A stretch of 41,431 bases of DNA from NCBI GenBank assembly GCA_000226015.1, contig JH156332.1, forward strand, positions 203,453 to 244,883. Reading direction: 5' to 3'. Of the stretch, positions 1-34,500 are shown in pieces. Position 1 is the first letter of the stretch. Each line of letters opens with the position of its first letter. The stretch comes from Mnemiopsis leidyi (Eukaryota > Ctenophora > Tentaculata > Lobata > Bolinopsidae). The position numbers and the translations under genes were made by a program. Below the pieces are notes generated by a model. It did not search any database, was not told the DNA's origin, and saw nothing but the letters and a program-made list of their open reading frames with translations.

Positions 1-780
1 GATGATTCGAAGCAAATTTGACAATTTTGAAATTTTAGCGCAATTTTGCGCACATTTGCGCATCAGACCCAAATGGCCGGTCGCATCATTTCAAAAACTT
101 CAGTATATCATCTGAGAGGCATAACAAACAAATTCTGAAAGTTTCATAAAAAATATTGACCAGAAGTAAAGTTATGAGATATTTTCTTTTCCATGTAAGG
201 ATGCGCCCAAATTTAAAAACCACCCTGTACTTCAATTTTAGGCTAGCCATCCAAAAAAGTGTTATATGTACAGATAAGAGACCCATATTTCATATTACTA
301 TCAGGTGCAAAGCAGTGACACCAGAAAAAAGCGACCCTAACTACTCCAACGCAGAGGAACTTGAACTCGAGAATATAAGGTTTGTAAAGAAAAACAAAAG
401 TATGAAAAAAGAGCGGTAGTCGTGGGGAGGTGTCGCAAATTTCTAAAATTTTAAAACCTGAAACCTCATCTCTCGATATCTATTGGTCCTGCTTTAGTTT
501 ATCCTCCCAAAAACAAAGGTAGGACGGAGGACCTATGAATTTCGAGAAGTGAGTTCTACATTTTTTTGGAAATTTGAGACAATTTTGTTCAAGTTTTTCG
601 AGATTATTGTAAGTTTTAAAACTTCCACTTTACGTGGCTATGTAACATATTATGTAGCACGTAACCTCTAATGAACAACCCAGGCCTACATCTGGGAGCA
701 GTGCAAATTCCCGGTGTGTATCTCCCCAGAACCTTGATAATGACTGCAACACAGAAGATACCAACCTAGAAGTCAGGTAC
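1..780. other. AT-rich non-coding stretch, no gene recognised
   Basis: Short open frames exist on both strands (for example 156-419) but they show no recognisable motif, no splice context and overlap each other in antisense. I see nothing else definite. Confidence 0.5.
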
Positions 781-925
781 TGGTCGTATGATTTGAAAAT
801 GTTTTATTAAAACGAATTCCTGATCTTTCTGGTCGCGTGATTTGTAAATGTTTTATTTAAAGGAATTCCTGATCTATCTGGTCGCATGATTTGTAAATGT
901 TTTATTTAAAGGAATTCCTATCTTC
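781..925. repeat. Tandem repeat, about 3 copies of a 49-bp unit
   Basis: Units begin at 781, 830 and 879 with TGGTCGYRTGATTTG and run through TGTTTTATTWAA to an EcoRI-like GGAATTCCT core. Copies two and three are nearly identical; the first is more diverged. Confidence 0.85.
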
Positions 926-1472
926 AAGCGTTGAGGTGTACTCTACTGGTTATTCTTCCATGCAGTATGTTTCAAGCCAGTTTCCCTAAACTATCTCCTG
1001 GGCAACCTCTGCATAAAATTCAAATTATATTCTAAATGTATCAACTTCTTTAGGAAATCCAACCCTACTCTGGAAATTTCTGGCAACAGGCCAAGTTTGA
1101 TCCGCGAAGCTAGCGTGTCAAGTTCGGAGCCCGATAATCCATATGGCACCTCCAAGGCAAGATGTAGGACGGGATGTGTTGTTGGCCAGTGTACACACAC
1201 CCAAACTGACCTTGATCGGATGTACACGACCGTACAAAAGATCCGAACTCCGTAAGTTAGCGTTCAGATGTTGAGTATAGGTATAGTTAACGTCAGATGT
1301 GTTGATTATGCTATTATATGATAGATCTGTGTTTTGCTGCGCGCATTCAATAAAGGTAACGCGCTAAGACATTTTGCTATAAACAAGAAATGTGGTTAAA
1401 TTAATACACGTATGTTTATATTCCTCATTTAGAACTTCGGAACAGCTCTAAATTTATCTTTTATTATTTCAG

Positions 1473-1500
1473 TGGCAAACATGAATCGATGAAGAGAAGT
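1473..1500 (+). other. Possible 28-bp non-coding 5' exon
   Basis: The stretch is bounded by ttattatttcag and gtgagt, both good consensus splice sites. No reading frame links it productively to the exon at 3922, so if real it is a 5' UTR exon of the FERM-PDZ gene. Support is splice signals only. Confidence 0.3.
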
Positions 1501-1613
1501 GTGAGTACTTGTTTTAACAATTTGGTTTTAAAAGGTTTCGTAGGGCTTTTAGAAGTTTCTGACTCATTGCTAAAGTAGTAGTTACGATTTACGAAAGACC
1601 CTTAAGTTATTAC

Positions 1614-1673
1614 AGGTTATATAGGTTATATAAGTTATATAGGTCATATAGGTTATATAAGTTATATAGGTTG
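1614..1673. repeat. 10-bp tandem repeat, about 6 copies
   Basis: Degenerate copies of AGGTTATATA / AGTTATATAG in direct tandem. Confidence 0.85.
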
Positions 1674-1795
1674 TAGACTGCGGCAAATACGACAAAAATA
1701 AAAGGTTGGAAATTGTTCAAAACTTTCAATTAAAGTGTTGCTGATTTAAACAGGCCATTGACTTATTCCCTTGGGAAAAATGGTTGTACGATTCA

Positions 1796-1943
1796 CGGAC
1801 TGTACCGCGACACGGACTGTACCGCGACAGGTTTTGAGCGACAATAGTTAGGCTTGTCGCGGTTCAGTCCCTGTCGCGGTAGTGTCTGTTGAGCGGACTG
1901 TACCGCGACAAATTTTTTCCACCCAGCCGGCCGCGAAGCGGCC
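1796..1943. repeat. Hairpin repeat cluster, locus 1
   Basis: Three direct copies of CGGACTGTACCGCGACA (1796-1812, 1813-1829, 1894-1910) and one reverse-complement copy (1855-1870). The 1855-1910 segment is an inverted repeat with a GTCGCGGTAGTGTCTGTTGAG spacer that recurs at 3.4-3.6 kb. A further GGCCGC-GAA-GCGGCC hairpin follows at 1929-1943. GC content is far above the surroundings. Probably a small interspersed foldback family; no coding capacity. Confidence 0.8.
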
Positions 1944-3432
1944 TTAACAAGGCATAAGGTGGTTAGGAATCGGGAGATTTGGTAGTATAGTGGGGTTAGC
2001 AGGATGGTGGTCCGTCGTCGTGTCCCGCTCCTTTATCAAAACAGCGATTGCGCAGGGTTAGAAATTGCTTTTAATTCAATGCGCCGCGCATCACTGTAGA
2101 CTGATTAAATTTAATGAATGAGATCGTGAGTGTGGGATTTTATTAATGATTGGTTTTGCAAATTGCGACATGGCAATCAAATTCAAAGTGTTTGTCTTTA
2201 TGATGTAACTGACAACAAAAATAAAAACATAGTCGGCTAAAACATTTTCTCAAACACAAAAAGTCACTGAAAATCACGATAAATGATCGATTTGGGCGTT
2301 GTCTGACTTTGTCCGATCCTCATTCGAGGGAGGGTGTGCGCTGCCGTATTAATTTGGGCGGTGCAAAATTAAAATGTGCATTGTGACATTAGCGATAAAG
2401 TTGTTTGTTTACTTCAATCACTCTTCGTAAATGATGAAATCCGACTTTTAAAACTAAGGAATAAGAGTGATTTTTGCGAATTTTCCCATTGTAGTAGATG
2501 AAGCTTCATGAAGTTATCAATTGTAACCAAAATCCAAATGCAACAGGATATTAAAGGTTTAATTTAAAGATAATGAATGAATGTCAGATGGCAAAATTTC
2601 ACTCGCATACCTACAACATATTGCAACACAGATCAAATCGTCGACAAAACGAAGCAATAGCAAATCGAACTAACAACCTAGCGCAAGAGTTTTAGCGCGC
2701 ACAATTTTCATTTAATAATGCACGTGCCATGTCAATTTTATAAACATGGTGCGCGTTATCAACGCATGGCTCATGCCTAAAATCTCTGCAAGTGGGTGGC
2801 GAGTATGTTAAGTGTAGTATTATTCTTCATCAATCTCAAATAAGATTTAACAGCTACGGCTGGGTGGAAATATATCGCCCGTCTGTCGGGAATAATGGGC
2901 GAAATTCTTGTTCCTATTTCAATTCTAATTAGATTTGAAGTCAGCAGCATTAATTTCACTGCATTAATTTCACTGCTGATTGGTACTTGTATTTAATAAA
3001 CTAGGTAATAGAATGGTTGATTTCCGCGATTTATTGATTCACTGAGTAAGGGAGTTTTCTTGTGACTCATACCGTGAGCCTGTATTGCTTAACTGAGGGA
3101 TCGCATGACCGCAGAAAGTGTGCAAGCATGCTGTAAGTCATCGTGACGTGACCCTGTTATGTTCTCATGTTCACTGATTGGAAAAACGAGAACCCGTTTA
3201 TAGTCACTGTGACATGAGCTCTGGTATTTAGATCATGATGTCATAGATCAAGTATCTTAAATCAACATAAAGTTCAAGTGAAATTTAATAAAGAATAATT
3301 AAGTTGAAATTGGACTTAGTAGAAGTGAAATTAATTAAGTTAATTTAGGTCACATAATGCAGCGCCGTACTCATAGGTGTAAAAATAATGTTCATGCTAG
3401 GATGTTTCGATCACCTAATGTTATCTAATTAG
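1944..3432. other. Non-coding stretch upstream of the FERM-PDZ gene
   Basis: No gene is recognised. A segment at 2299-2345 matches, in reverse orientation, a segment near 40.91-40.96 kb. The rest is AT-rich and featureless to my eye. Confidence 0.5.
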
Positions 3433-3661
3433 TGTCGCGGTTAAAGGGTAGAAAGGGTAGAACTGTCGCGGTTCAGTCCCTGTCGCGGTAGTGTCTGTTG
3501 AGCGGACTGTTCCGCGACAATGTAAATTAGATTGTCGCGGTTTAGTCCGTGTCGCGGTAGTGTCTGTTGAGCGGACTGTTCCGCGACAAAGCTTCCTGAC
3601 AACATCTGTCGCGGAAAGTCAAGTGTCGCGGTACAGTCCGCGTCGCGGTACAGTCCGTTTA
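3433..3661. repeat. Hairpin repeat cluster, locus 2
   Basis: The same family as at 1.8 kb: two full copies of the roughly 57-bp inverted unit (about 3463-3520 and 3531-3588), each TGTCGCGGTTyAGTCC, spacer, CGGACTGTTCCGCGACA, followed by three TGTCGCGG-type reverse half-units up to 3661. The overlapping open frames on both strands here are by-products of the repeat. Confidence 0.82.
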
Positions 3662-3934
3662 CCACTAACTACTTCCCAAATCCCAATTAAATGCCGAGTG
3701 TACATGCGATCTTAGGCTTGTTCATGTTGCTTGATCCATCCTGATTGATTAGCGATTTCCCTTATTCTGGCCATGCTGTATTTCAAAGCACTTAGCTCCA
3801 TTGCCTGACACTTAAGCGTGTGTTTCTAATCACACAAATAGCTCTCTGCATGATTTTGGAAGTTTTATTCTTCTGTTTTTCTTTATTTTGCGCACTTTTT
3901 TTCTTTTTAAAGAAAGTTCAGACCAGCACAGATT

Positions 3935-25931
<21,997 letters not shown>

Positions 25932-26780
25932 TCTCTGGTAAAGCAATGTCAGATGTGATGTGATCTTCTATTGATATTTAACCCGAGATTTTTGGGCGCT
26001 ATTAGTAGAAATGATATGATTTTGGATAATGGGGATTGGGGATGGCTTATGGTTGATGGTTATTCATTTAAACCGTTTATTACAACTGATTTTGTTGTAC
26101 ATTGTTTAATACTATGTGGTAAGAACACACAGACACCACATCCTTGGTCTGTTCTTAAAAGTACAAGGTTAGCAGACTTGGGTTTAACTGTATCTAAATT
26201 CTAAATATATCATGTGATCCTAGTTTTTAAACCGATTTAGCATTATTAAAGGGTGAAAGACGGCATGTCATGCCGGGCATGATTGTTGGGAATACAATAC
26301 AACTGCAATTACCAAGACGACGACGAGTATGTTCTTTAACAATTGAGAGCTTAGGTAGCACGATTTTGAACAGCATATTTCGTTAATAGATAGTTGAGTT
26401 CAATAATTGAATTAATCATATTTTCAGATCATTGTGTCATTATGATCAGTTTACTGGCTTAGTTTTGAGATTTTCAAGATATATGACATAATGCACTATT
26501 TCTAACCAAATATAGTATGTATACATGCAGGCATGATGCATACTAGATTGGAGATCGACGTTTGGCTATTAACTAAGATTCTACCGCAGTTAATACGAAG
26601 TGTAGTTTAATCGACTGGATGATTTGTAGATTACAGATAAAATTCATGACTGATTTGACTTAAAGCCAGTAGTTAAATACTTAAATAGTACGGCATGATG
26701 AATTTCCGACTTTCGATGTATGTAAATTTTATATAAATCTTAATATTTCTTAACTTGAAATGATGTTTTTCTTGTTGAAC

Positions 26781-26803
26781 AATAAATAGATATATAAAAT
26801 AAA
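26781..26803 (+). terminator. Candidate polyadenylation signals of the FERM-PDZ gene
   Basis: AATAAA at 26781 and another within AAAATAAATAA just after lie about 850 bp past the stop codon, so 25,932 to about 26,810 is the likely 3' UTR. Confidence 0.5.
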
Positions 26804-27390
26804 TAATCCGACGAATCAGAAACATTGTAGACAGTTACCAGCTAACTGAACCTTCACCATCACCCGGACCGACCCGTAACAAGTACACATCGATATAACA
26901 CATTACATTACATGTTTAAACCTTTACTTTGAGTACTGGCTGTTGTAGGTAATGAAATCTGACAATGTCTCTATGTAAAAGTCTAGTGTCAGTATAATGT
27001 GGTGGCCCTCCTTACTCTCCTCAAATTCTTGGATCTTAAACAGGGAGCTTAGAGTTTGCTTACATTTGTTCTTCCAATACAGGAGATAAGTAGTGTACCC
27101 ACGTTAACGATTTACAAGAATGGCTAAGTTTAATAGATCGTATACATAGTCTTAGTTAATGGATTTCAAAAATCGCATTACACGTCAAGATAGTCAGTGT
27201 GATCACAGTCTACACTCTACACTCTACCGCCCATATTTTCTGGCATTCTGCCATTATTACTTACATCGAGCTGATGTCATGACATCGATACAAACTACAC
27301 AGTTATTCAATACGTCAGAACTACATAAGAAGAAGCTAATGTAATATAGTCACGCCTATCTTTCATAGCTGCTGCTTACATTTACAAAGT

Positions 27391-27683
27391 ATATAGCGGA
27401 TACACTTCTATAGCGGATAAACTTCTATAGCGTATACACTTCTATAGCGGATACACTTCTATAGCGGATACACTTCTCTATAGCGGATACACTTCTATAG
27501 CGTATACACTTCTATAGCGGATACACTTCTATAGCGGATACACTTCTATAGCGGATACACTTCTATAGCGGATACACTTCTATAGCGGATACACTTCTAT
27601 AGCGGATACACTTCTATAGCGGATACACTTCTATAGCGGATACACTTCTATAGCGGATACACTTCTATAGCGGATACACTTGC
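27391..27683. repeat. 17-bp satellite-like array, about 17 copies
   Basis: Near-perfect units of ACTTCTATAGCGGATAC; variants have GCGTATAC, GCGGATAA or an extra CT. No spacers, so it is a minisatellite and not a CRISPR-type array. Confidence 0.95.
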
Positions 27684-28017
27684 AGTACTGTCACAGTGCA
27701 AGCTTAACACGTACCGGTCCGAGTACTGGTTTTGAAATCATGTGTTCAACATTTTAAAAATACTGTTTCAACGGTAAGTAGGTCATAGTTTTTGGAGATT
27801 TACATGTTGTAGTTCTCTTATAATCCCACAATGCATGGCATAGACATTGTCCCCATGAATCCATGTTCAATGTTCATTCAGGTTACTCATGTCAGAAAGA
27901 AAGTAGCCACATCTTACACACAATAATACCGGTTATATTTGACAAAGAGGGGTACTGTATAAGGTTATTTAGGTACAAGTTCAGAGTCATATAGTATTGC
28001 ACAATGTTCTATTATCT

Positions 28018-28101
28018 CATAATGATCACGAAAACATGAAATGTGTAACAGCTATGTCTAATGATCATAAAAACATAAAATGTGTAACAGCTATGTCTAC
28101 G
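28018..28101. repeat. Direct duplication of a 42-bp segment
   Basis: AATGATCAYRAAAACATRAA followed by ATGTGTAACAGCTATGTCTA occurs twice in tandem. Confidence 0.8.
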
Positions 28102-28630
28102 AAGGGCACTGTTAGGATTCTAACGACAAGACCGCTCCGTGTAACTAATTTCCCTGTCAGAACAGATCGGATTACATGTAAACAACCAGGCTCCCACCCC
28201 TGGCCCTGAGTGTGCCGAGTGAGAGTGAGAGAGAGGGGGGGAGGTTCGCAGACAAATTACAGGCCACCTGATGTCGCATTGTGGTAACTGTGTCACATAA
28301 TGTTTATGTGAGAGCATGGGGATTTATGTGACATTAAACTGTTCTGTGACTCTGTAACCCAGGAAAGGGCGGTGACGTTGTACTTGTGTTATCTTACTGC
28401 TACCTACCACCTACAGTTTACACACTGATACTGCTGTTCAAGAAGAGAGCAGAATATAATGCTCGCGGATAAAACCTAGCACAAATCATAGCTGTGGTTA
28501 ATAAAAATACACAATACGTTCATGAAACAAAAATTTAGAAAAGACACTTAAATAGACACAACGACTGTTGTCGTGAGTTAACAGACCAGGTGCACAAACA
28601 GTACTGAGTACAGAAGAATAACATCTCAAT

Positions 28631-28686
28631 GTAGTGTATTGTAGTGAAGTGTATTGTAGTGAAGTGTATTGTAGTGAAGTGTATTG
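28631..28686. repeat. 15-bp tandem repeat, about 4 copies
   Basis: Units of GTGTATTGTAGTGAA. Confidence 0.9.
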
Positions 28687-31379
28687 TTGGATTGGATTGA
28701 TACTTCCAGACATCTCTGTTTTCGCAGTGTCGTAAGTAATATTCCATTGCTACAAGGAAGACTCTTAGTCTTTTACCAGCAGACTCTCCTTATTATACCC
28801 TCAATCCCTTCATCTACTTCATCCGGCTTTATCAACCGGAAGTTGTTGCATGGATCGAAACCCTTTTAATAAGTTAAGAAAACACTTCTAAGAACTGAAA
28901 CCGTTACTCAGTAACCCCTCACCTGTCCCAAATTTCTAGACTTACACAGATCCAGCTGTGAAAGACAGCAAGTCAGTGCTTTTTAACTACAGTTACCTGT
29001 CAGTAAAACACAGCATGCAGCTCGAAACATCTACACTCACTGCGTGCTAAAACAGTGAAGTGTGAAAGTTTAGGATTCTTCTGCAACACGGCCCATTTTC
29101 CTGCTTTAAATACCTGGCAAGTCATCTTCAAGTTCGATAAAGTGACATTTTACATTTACACTCATATGTAGCTGTTATAAAAAATTGGCGACAGTAGCCT
29201 AAGCCAGTAGGTATTTGTGCAATATCAAAACTCGTGCCTGGAAATTATAGTAAGAATTCACATCTTACAGGTTAAATTAGTGGTAAATAAATAATTAGAA
29301 TGGCAAATTGTTGTGTTGAAACTGAGATTGAGGAGATATAAGATAAGTGCAGGCCTGTGTCTTACTTAATCATAGTAATCGTACTTTTAGTACGTCCGCC
29401 TTTATAGTTCAGTCTGAAATATTGTCAAGTGGGAATCTTAAACAACCTCTCTTCTTTCCAGCATCTCAGCGATACAATCTTCCTACAGGTATCGTAACAC
29501 ATTGAAATACAACATTGCGCTAATACAGAAGATATTTGTCACTAAGTCTCAGATCATCGAATGAAATCACTGCCTTAACATTTTACTTAAGTTATGAGTG
29601 AAGACTTAGCCGTTCACGTTGAGATGATTCTGCTAGTTTTGAGTTTCGGAACAACAAGTGCGTTGGTTTAATTGGCAAAATCCAACTCGTTGAACAAAAT
29701 CACGCGACGCTATACATAATTAAGGAGTAATTGAATATTGGAAATTGGAATAGCCTTCGTGAAAGACTCGGTGAATCCTAACGACGACAGAACTCTTAGA
29801 AACGACAGAGGGCATACGTAATTCATGAGTTATATTGGGATGTACACTGCTGACTGTAAATAGATATAGATATTGCAAATTGCTATGAGATTTTAATATA
29901 CATGAGGTGATTTTACACATCATTCTACACATTCATGCGGAACATAGGTTCATAATACAAGGATAAAATAAAAACATAAAAGCTTGTGCTACATGCAATA
30001 GCATGTCCTAGATTACGTAATTCTAAGTCTCTCTTTATCCATAGTACAAAGTTCTAAATGTAGCTGCACATATTCCCGATTAAGCGTACAATAAGGTGTT
30101 AATTGTGCCATTCAGTGACTTTACACAACTCAATTCCTTACCTCCATCATCGAATTACAACAAATTATTCATATATAGGTTTGTCATAGGGTGTTATGTA
30201 AATTTAATCGAATTTTGGTTTTGGCGCTTGACATCTCACAACACACTCCCTATGATAATTTGATTACCGGGCGGCTTTCAGGAATTTTGAAACTTTTTTA
30301 CCAAGATAAAAGCGGGAATTTTGTAACTTTAAGAGTAAAATTCTAGTTCTAAATCCAGGATTAACGTTAAAAACGGTAAGGATATACAAAATTCAACAAA
30401 ACTCGATAAAGCGAGCAACTCCTTGAGCAAATAAAACATGAGCCTGGAAAATACTACTCACACCAAGAGATAATTCATATTTTCAACGTTATTTCATGTT
30501 CTGTTGTTTGAGAAAATGTAAATAATGACAAAAAACTTTGTCGTTAACTTGTTTGCCTCATTATTATAGAAATTGAAAATTCATTAAATTTTACAAATAA
30601 TTTGAGCTTTAATAAAAACAAATCCCATAATTGAAAACATTTTACCGGCTACCGCCATCTACTATCGCTAAATAGAAGAAAACGACGTCTACAGGTTATT
30701 GTGTTTTTCCAACGAATTTTGTATGCTAATACATTGATAGATTAACAATAAATTTTAGCGCTTTTTAAAACTCTAGAAGTGTTGACTAACAATTAAGTGT
30801 ATTTAAGGCTTTTAAGCCGCTGATGAAGAGAAATATAATTATGATATTCATCATAGTCCTTTAATTTAATATCAGACCCTGGAACTTCAAATCCCATAAC
30901 AATACAGTAATGCCGTCCCTATTCCATGGCCCATGCAAGAAAACTGTAAAAATTTAAACCAAATTCAAGCTTAACAATCGGCCATCTTGCAAACTGTTTC
31001 TAAAATGGTACTTTTCATAACCACGATTGTTTGGAAATAAAGCGACTGTACGATGTAAGCTATACAAACAAAGCAAATTCTCACAATGGCTCGTACACGG
31101 CTTTGTACAAACAGTTTTAGAGCTGCAACACGAAGTAACAACAATAATTTGAGTCGATGCTGACTGAATCATATCGTGTTTTAGTGTCCTCAATAAACTT
31201 GGCACTCTTCAGGGACTGTGCAGACTGGATTATAAATTGACAAATAAATAACGGTTAGGAAGTAGATGGTCCATCATGCGTCACGTTAGTCGGGCTTGTC
31301 AGACGGTACTGCAAGGCAGTCGAACACAATCAAACTCCACTTGAAACAAACAAACAAGATCACCACTCTGGTGAAAGTT

Positions 31380-31504
31380 TTACATCCATGTCGTGTTGAT
31401 GTTTTCCCGGCTGCCGGTTCCGTTCCGCTTCACAGTGTACTGGTGGTCGTTAAGAGCCCGGCGCGACGCGCAGCCGCTAAACACTGCGACTAACGTGGCG
31501 ACAC
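31380..31504 (-). CDS. Alternative last exon B of the tetraspan gene
   Basis: Follows a gtctcttgcag acceptor in phase 1 and also begins GT, giving the same split Cys. It continues TM4 as VATLVAVFSGCASRR and adds a longer hydrophilic tail (LNDHQYTVKRNGTGSR, ending in INTTWM), 40 residues before TAA. GC content is well above the surrounding DNA, which supports coding. It lies 1.7 kb beyond exon A, so use of B would require skipping A. Confidence 0.68.
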
Positions 31505-34500
31505 CTGCAAGAGACGTTGGTAAGATCGTGTCATGCTCGAATATACAAAAAGAAAGAGTATATTCGTCCATGTCATGGTAAGTCGTTCTGTCATGGCTTT
31601 GCTAGGCTGTCCGGGAGCAAGTTGAAAAAATTCCATAAAAAAATTGCAGTACCAAAGAATTCAGCTCATAACACTTTCACTATCATACACATCATACGTG
31701 TTATGTTTGGAGCACACATTACTGGCCACATATACATGCTACATTTTAACACAGGCACGTTAGATTTGTACTAGAAGGTAAGGAGTGGAGGGAAACTTTT
31801 GAGAATAAAGTTTTAGAGCCTCAGATGTACTGGACCCAAACAAACCTAACACCAAACTCTAATTAGTATCTTGATTTAAACTATGTATTCTAGCAATAGT
31901 CTTCATGCAAAAGTTGAAGGATTTGGGGATTTTGCGTTTGTAACATTTGTCTCAGTGTTTTTTCTAAACACGTCACATTTTATGACTAACTTATGTATTT
32001 TGTTAGACTAACTTATGTATGTTGTTACAACAATTTAACGTGATTTACACAAAATTCAAACGGCCTAAACTCTGGCGTTTCGATTGAGTAACAAACCAAT
32101 CAACATTGTGTAACTCCCACGTAACCAATCATGAAGTTGCTATCGCAGACAAAAGATAGGGAGAGTTCTCCCATTGTTTATATATTTGTATTAAGACTTT
32201 ATTGTTACTTAATCACGGTTCATGAGATGTATATCACAATACCACCTCATCTTGTACAGAGCACAAAGTCTTCAACTCGTAACTCACATTTCTAGTCCGG
32301 AGACTAGGTTTAAGAAGATTGCTACTTCTCTTTAGACGTACCACGAATGATCGCCCCTCTATTCAACAGTGCATTCTGCTACTGTGCCCCGAAGGGCATT
32401 CTAAGGATGCTAAAGACAGATATATACCAGGACACACGCAGAAAACAATCCTTGTGTTTGAAAATTGCTACGTCTCGAACATCGCAATTATTCCATATTA
32501 GGCTGTCACGAAAGAGATTCTGTATGACAAACATGTTAATGGCATATTATGAAGCTGAAGGTGACGTAATGGCATACTAGAAGGCTGTTGATATCTCAGT
32601 TCTTGTAGCGATTAGATCTCATTACACTGGCTCCCATTACGTATCACAAGTTACTTTTAACTGTCACTTGATACTGTGTAAAATATCTTGTTATAAAGTC
32701 TGATCTGTCATGTTTGTCAATAATAGTATGTGTGAAGTTTACGTTTAACTTTATTGAATTAGACTGCAACGGAAGTGCTTTGAGTTTGTTCAATACCACA
32801 TTGTGCAGTTTTTAGGTGATGTAAGGGCTGCAAGACTTTTGAGTGTACAATAGATGTATAGCGGACAATAAGAAAGTAAAGAATAATAATTAAGTATACA
32901 AAACATGCAGTTCATTGTATGCTTCTTTTTGTGTCAAGCATCATTAAGTTGGGCATAATTGAGATGATCTTTAGGATTACACAAAAGGGCTTTATGGAGG
33001 AGAAGAAAAATGCATGCAACTAGTCGTACGTCAAAGGAGCATATTAGACATCACAACTATTGTCCGCAGGGAATGCAAACAGCAACATGTGCACAAATTA
33101 CGGGAGTGATTATGAGTTTAGAGCAGGGCCAACAGTGAGTCACATCGTAACGACATGGGGGTCAGCTGGTAATGCGAACACTTGATACTATCCTACTGTA
33201 TCTCGTACCTATGTGACACAGGCGGCTACATGTGTCTAAAGGCGGCATCCCGTCTCTGGCTTTTTGCTTGGTAAGCCGCAATGATATTCAGTCCGGTCAC
33301 AAAGATAACAACACCTGGTGAAAAAAAGGGGGTTCCAGTTTGGCGCCATAAGAAAATAAGCAAATTTAGATCGTAGAACTGTTTGATATAAGTGATTTCT
33401 GTTTTATCATACCACTGCAACATGTCTGACAATCATCAACATGACAATCGTTTATATAATCATTTTGCTCACTAAACGATGAAGCGCTACACCATCCCTC
33501 AAATTTGGGAATAATTACAGCAGAAAACGCATGGTCAGGCCAAAGAAATCATAGGGTATTGAAATTATTCTTAGATTCAATGAAAATTATAACAATTTAA
33601 TGCTTTTCATAACACAGAGTCTTGGAATTTACCTCACATGCGGGCTTCACTATATTTCAGTAAAATCGATCAGAAAATTAACATGAAATAACATTTATGC
33701 AACTTTTAAATAGTGTTTAATGGGGCACTCTCCAAGAATCGCATATCGTTTCGCTATGATGAGGCAGTCATGAAAATTTTCTTTAACCTCAAACTGCGAA
33801 TATTGAGTGAGCAAGGATAGTTTAAAAATCTTTGTTCATTCAACAATCGCAGTTTGAAGATGCATCAAATTTTTCGTACTTATTGATCATTGTGTAACTT
33901 TTAGGTTTAAATTTAACACCAACTGACAAATTCTTGAACAACCAGAGCAGAGAACTTTTAAAAAACACACGACATTAACAATGATATCATGGTAACCCAT
34001 AGACAGTACATCTGCATCAGTACATTGTAACATTATGCTCTGCGTTACCTTTATACAAGGAATCTCGGACAATTAGTTATATCTCATAGGTCAGAAAGTT
34101 ACACATCTAAACTAGTCGATATACCGTTATTCATTAATGTCACAAAATCACTCAACTGCGACACTGGCATGAAAATCTAGTGGAGGGAAGTGCTGGAGAT
34201 CATGGAAAAACAGAAAAAGAAAGCAAAAAGCGAACTCAGCTAGGAAGGTTAGCCAGACGACCTCACGATACATGCTCGCCTGAATCACAGCACAACACTC
34301 GTTGAACTCACAGGCGGTGGCAACTGCCCCGTACAGAGCCCAGGACAGCTTGCAGATCCCCAAACTGAACGCCTTGAACTCTGTCCCGTCTCCAGTGTTC
34401 TTGCAGAAGTCCTTGAGGGTCTCGTTGTTGTGCCAAGTTGCACAATACATGATCACAGCGGCCCCGATACACAGTGCTGTGGGAGATGGTTAGGGTGTGA

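Larger units (their letters stand above)
26811..31379. other. Gene-poor region between two convergent genes
   Basis: No supported coding exon on either strand. It holds tandem repeats at 27.4, 28.0 and 28.6 kb and otherwise AT-rich unique-looking sequence. Confidence 0.55.

Noticed and set aside
156-419. 87-codon + strand frame at the left end
   Set aside because: No domain or splice context; partly overlapped by an antisense frame in AT-rich DNA.
3441-3715. Paired open frames on both strands with repeated SVERTVPRQ / AEQSAQQTLPR
   Set aside because: Translations of the hairpin repeat family.
27391-27683. CRISPR-like regular repeats
   Set aside because: Units are contiguous with no unique spacers, and the sequence is eukaryotic; it is a minisatellite.
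28120-28317. Possible minus-strand exon after a long CT-rich tract and cactcag
   Set aside because: None of the three frames gives a transmembrane or other recognised segment fitting the tetraspan gene. The CT tract alone explains the acceptor look.
34148-34311. Continuation of the tetraspan exon 5 frame with a very hydrophobic TM-like end (LAEFAFCFLFLFF)
   Set aside because: A strong gtgagt donor precedes it and the hydrophobicity comes from a T-rich tract. Joining to either downstream exon gives a better TM4. It may be a retained-intron form.
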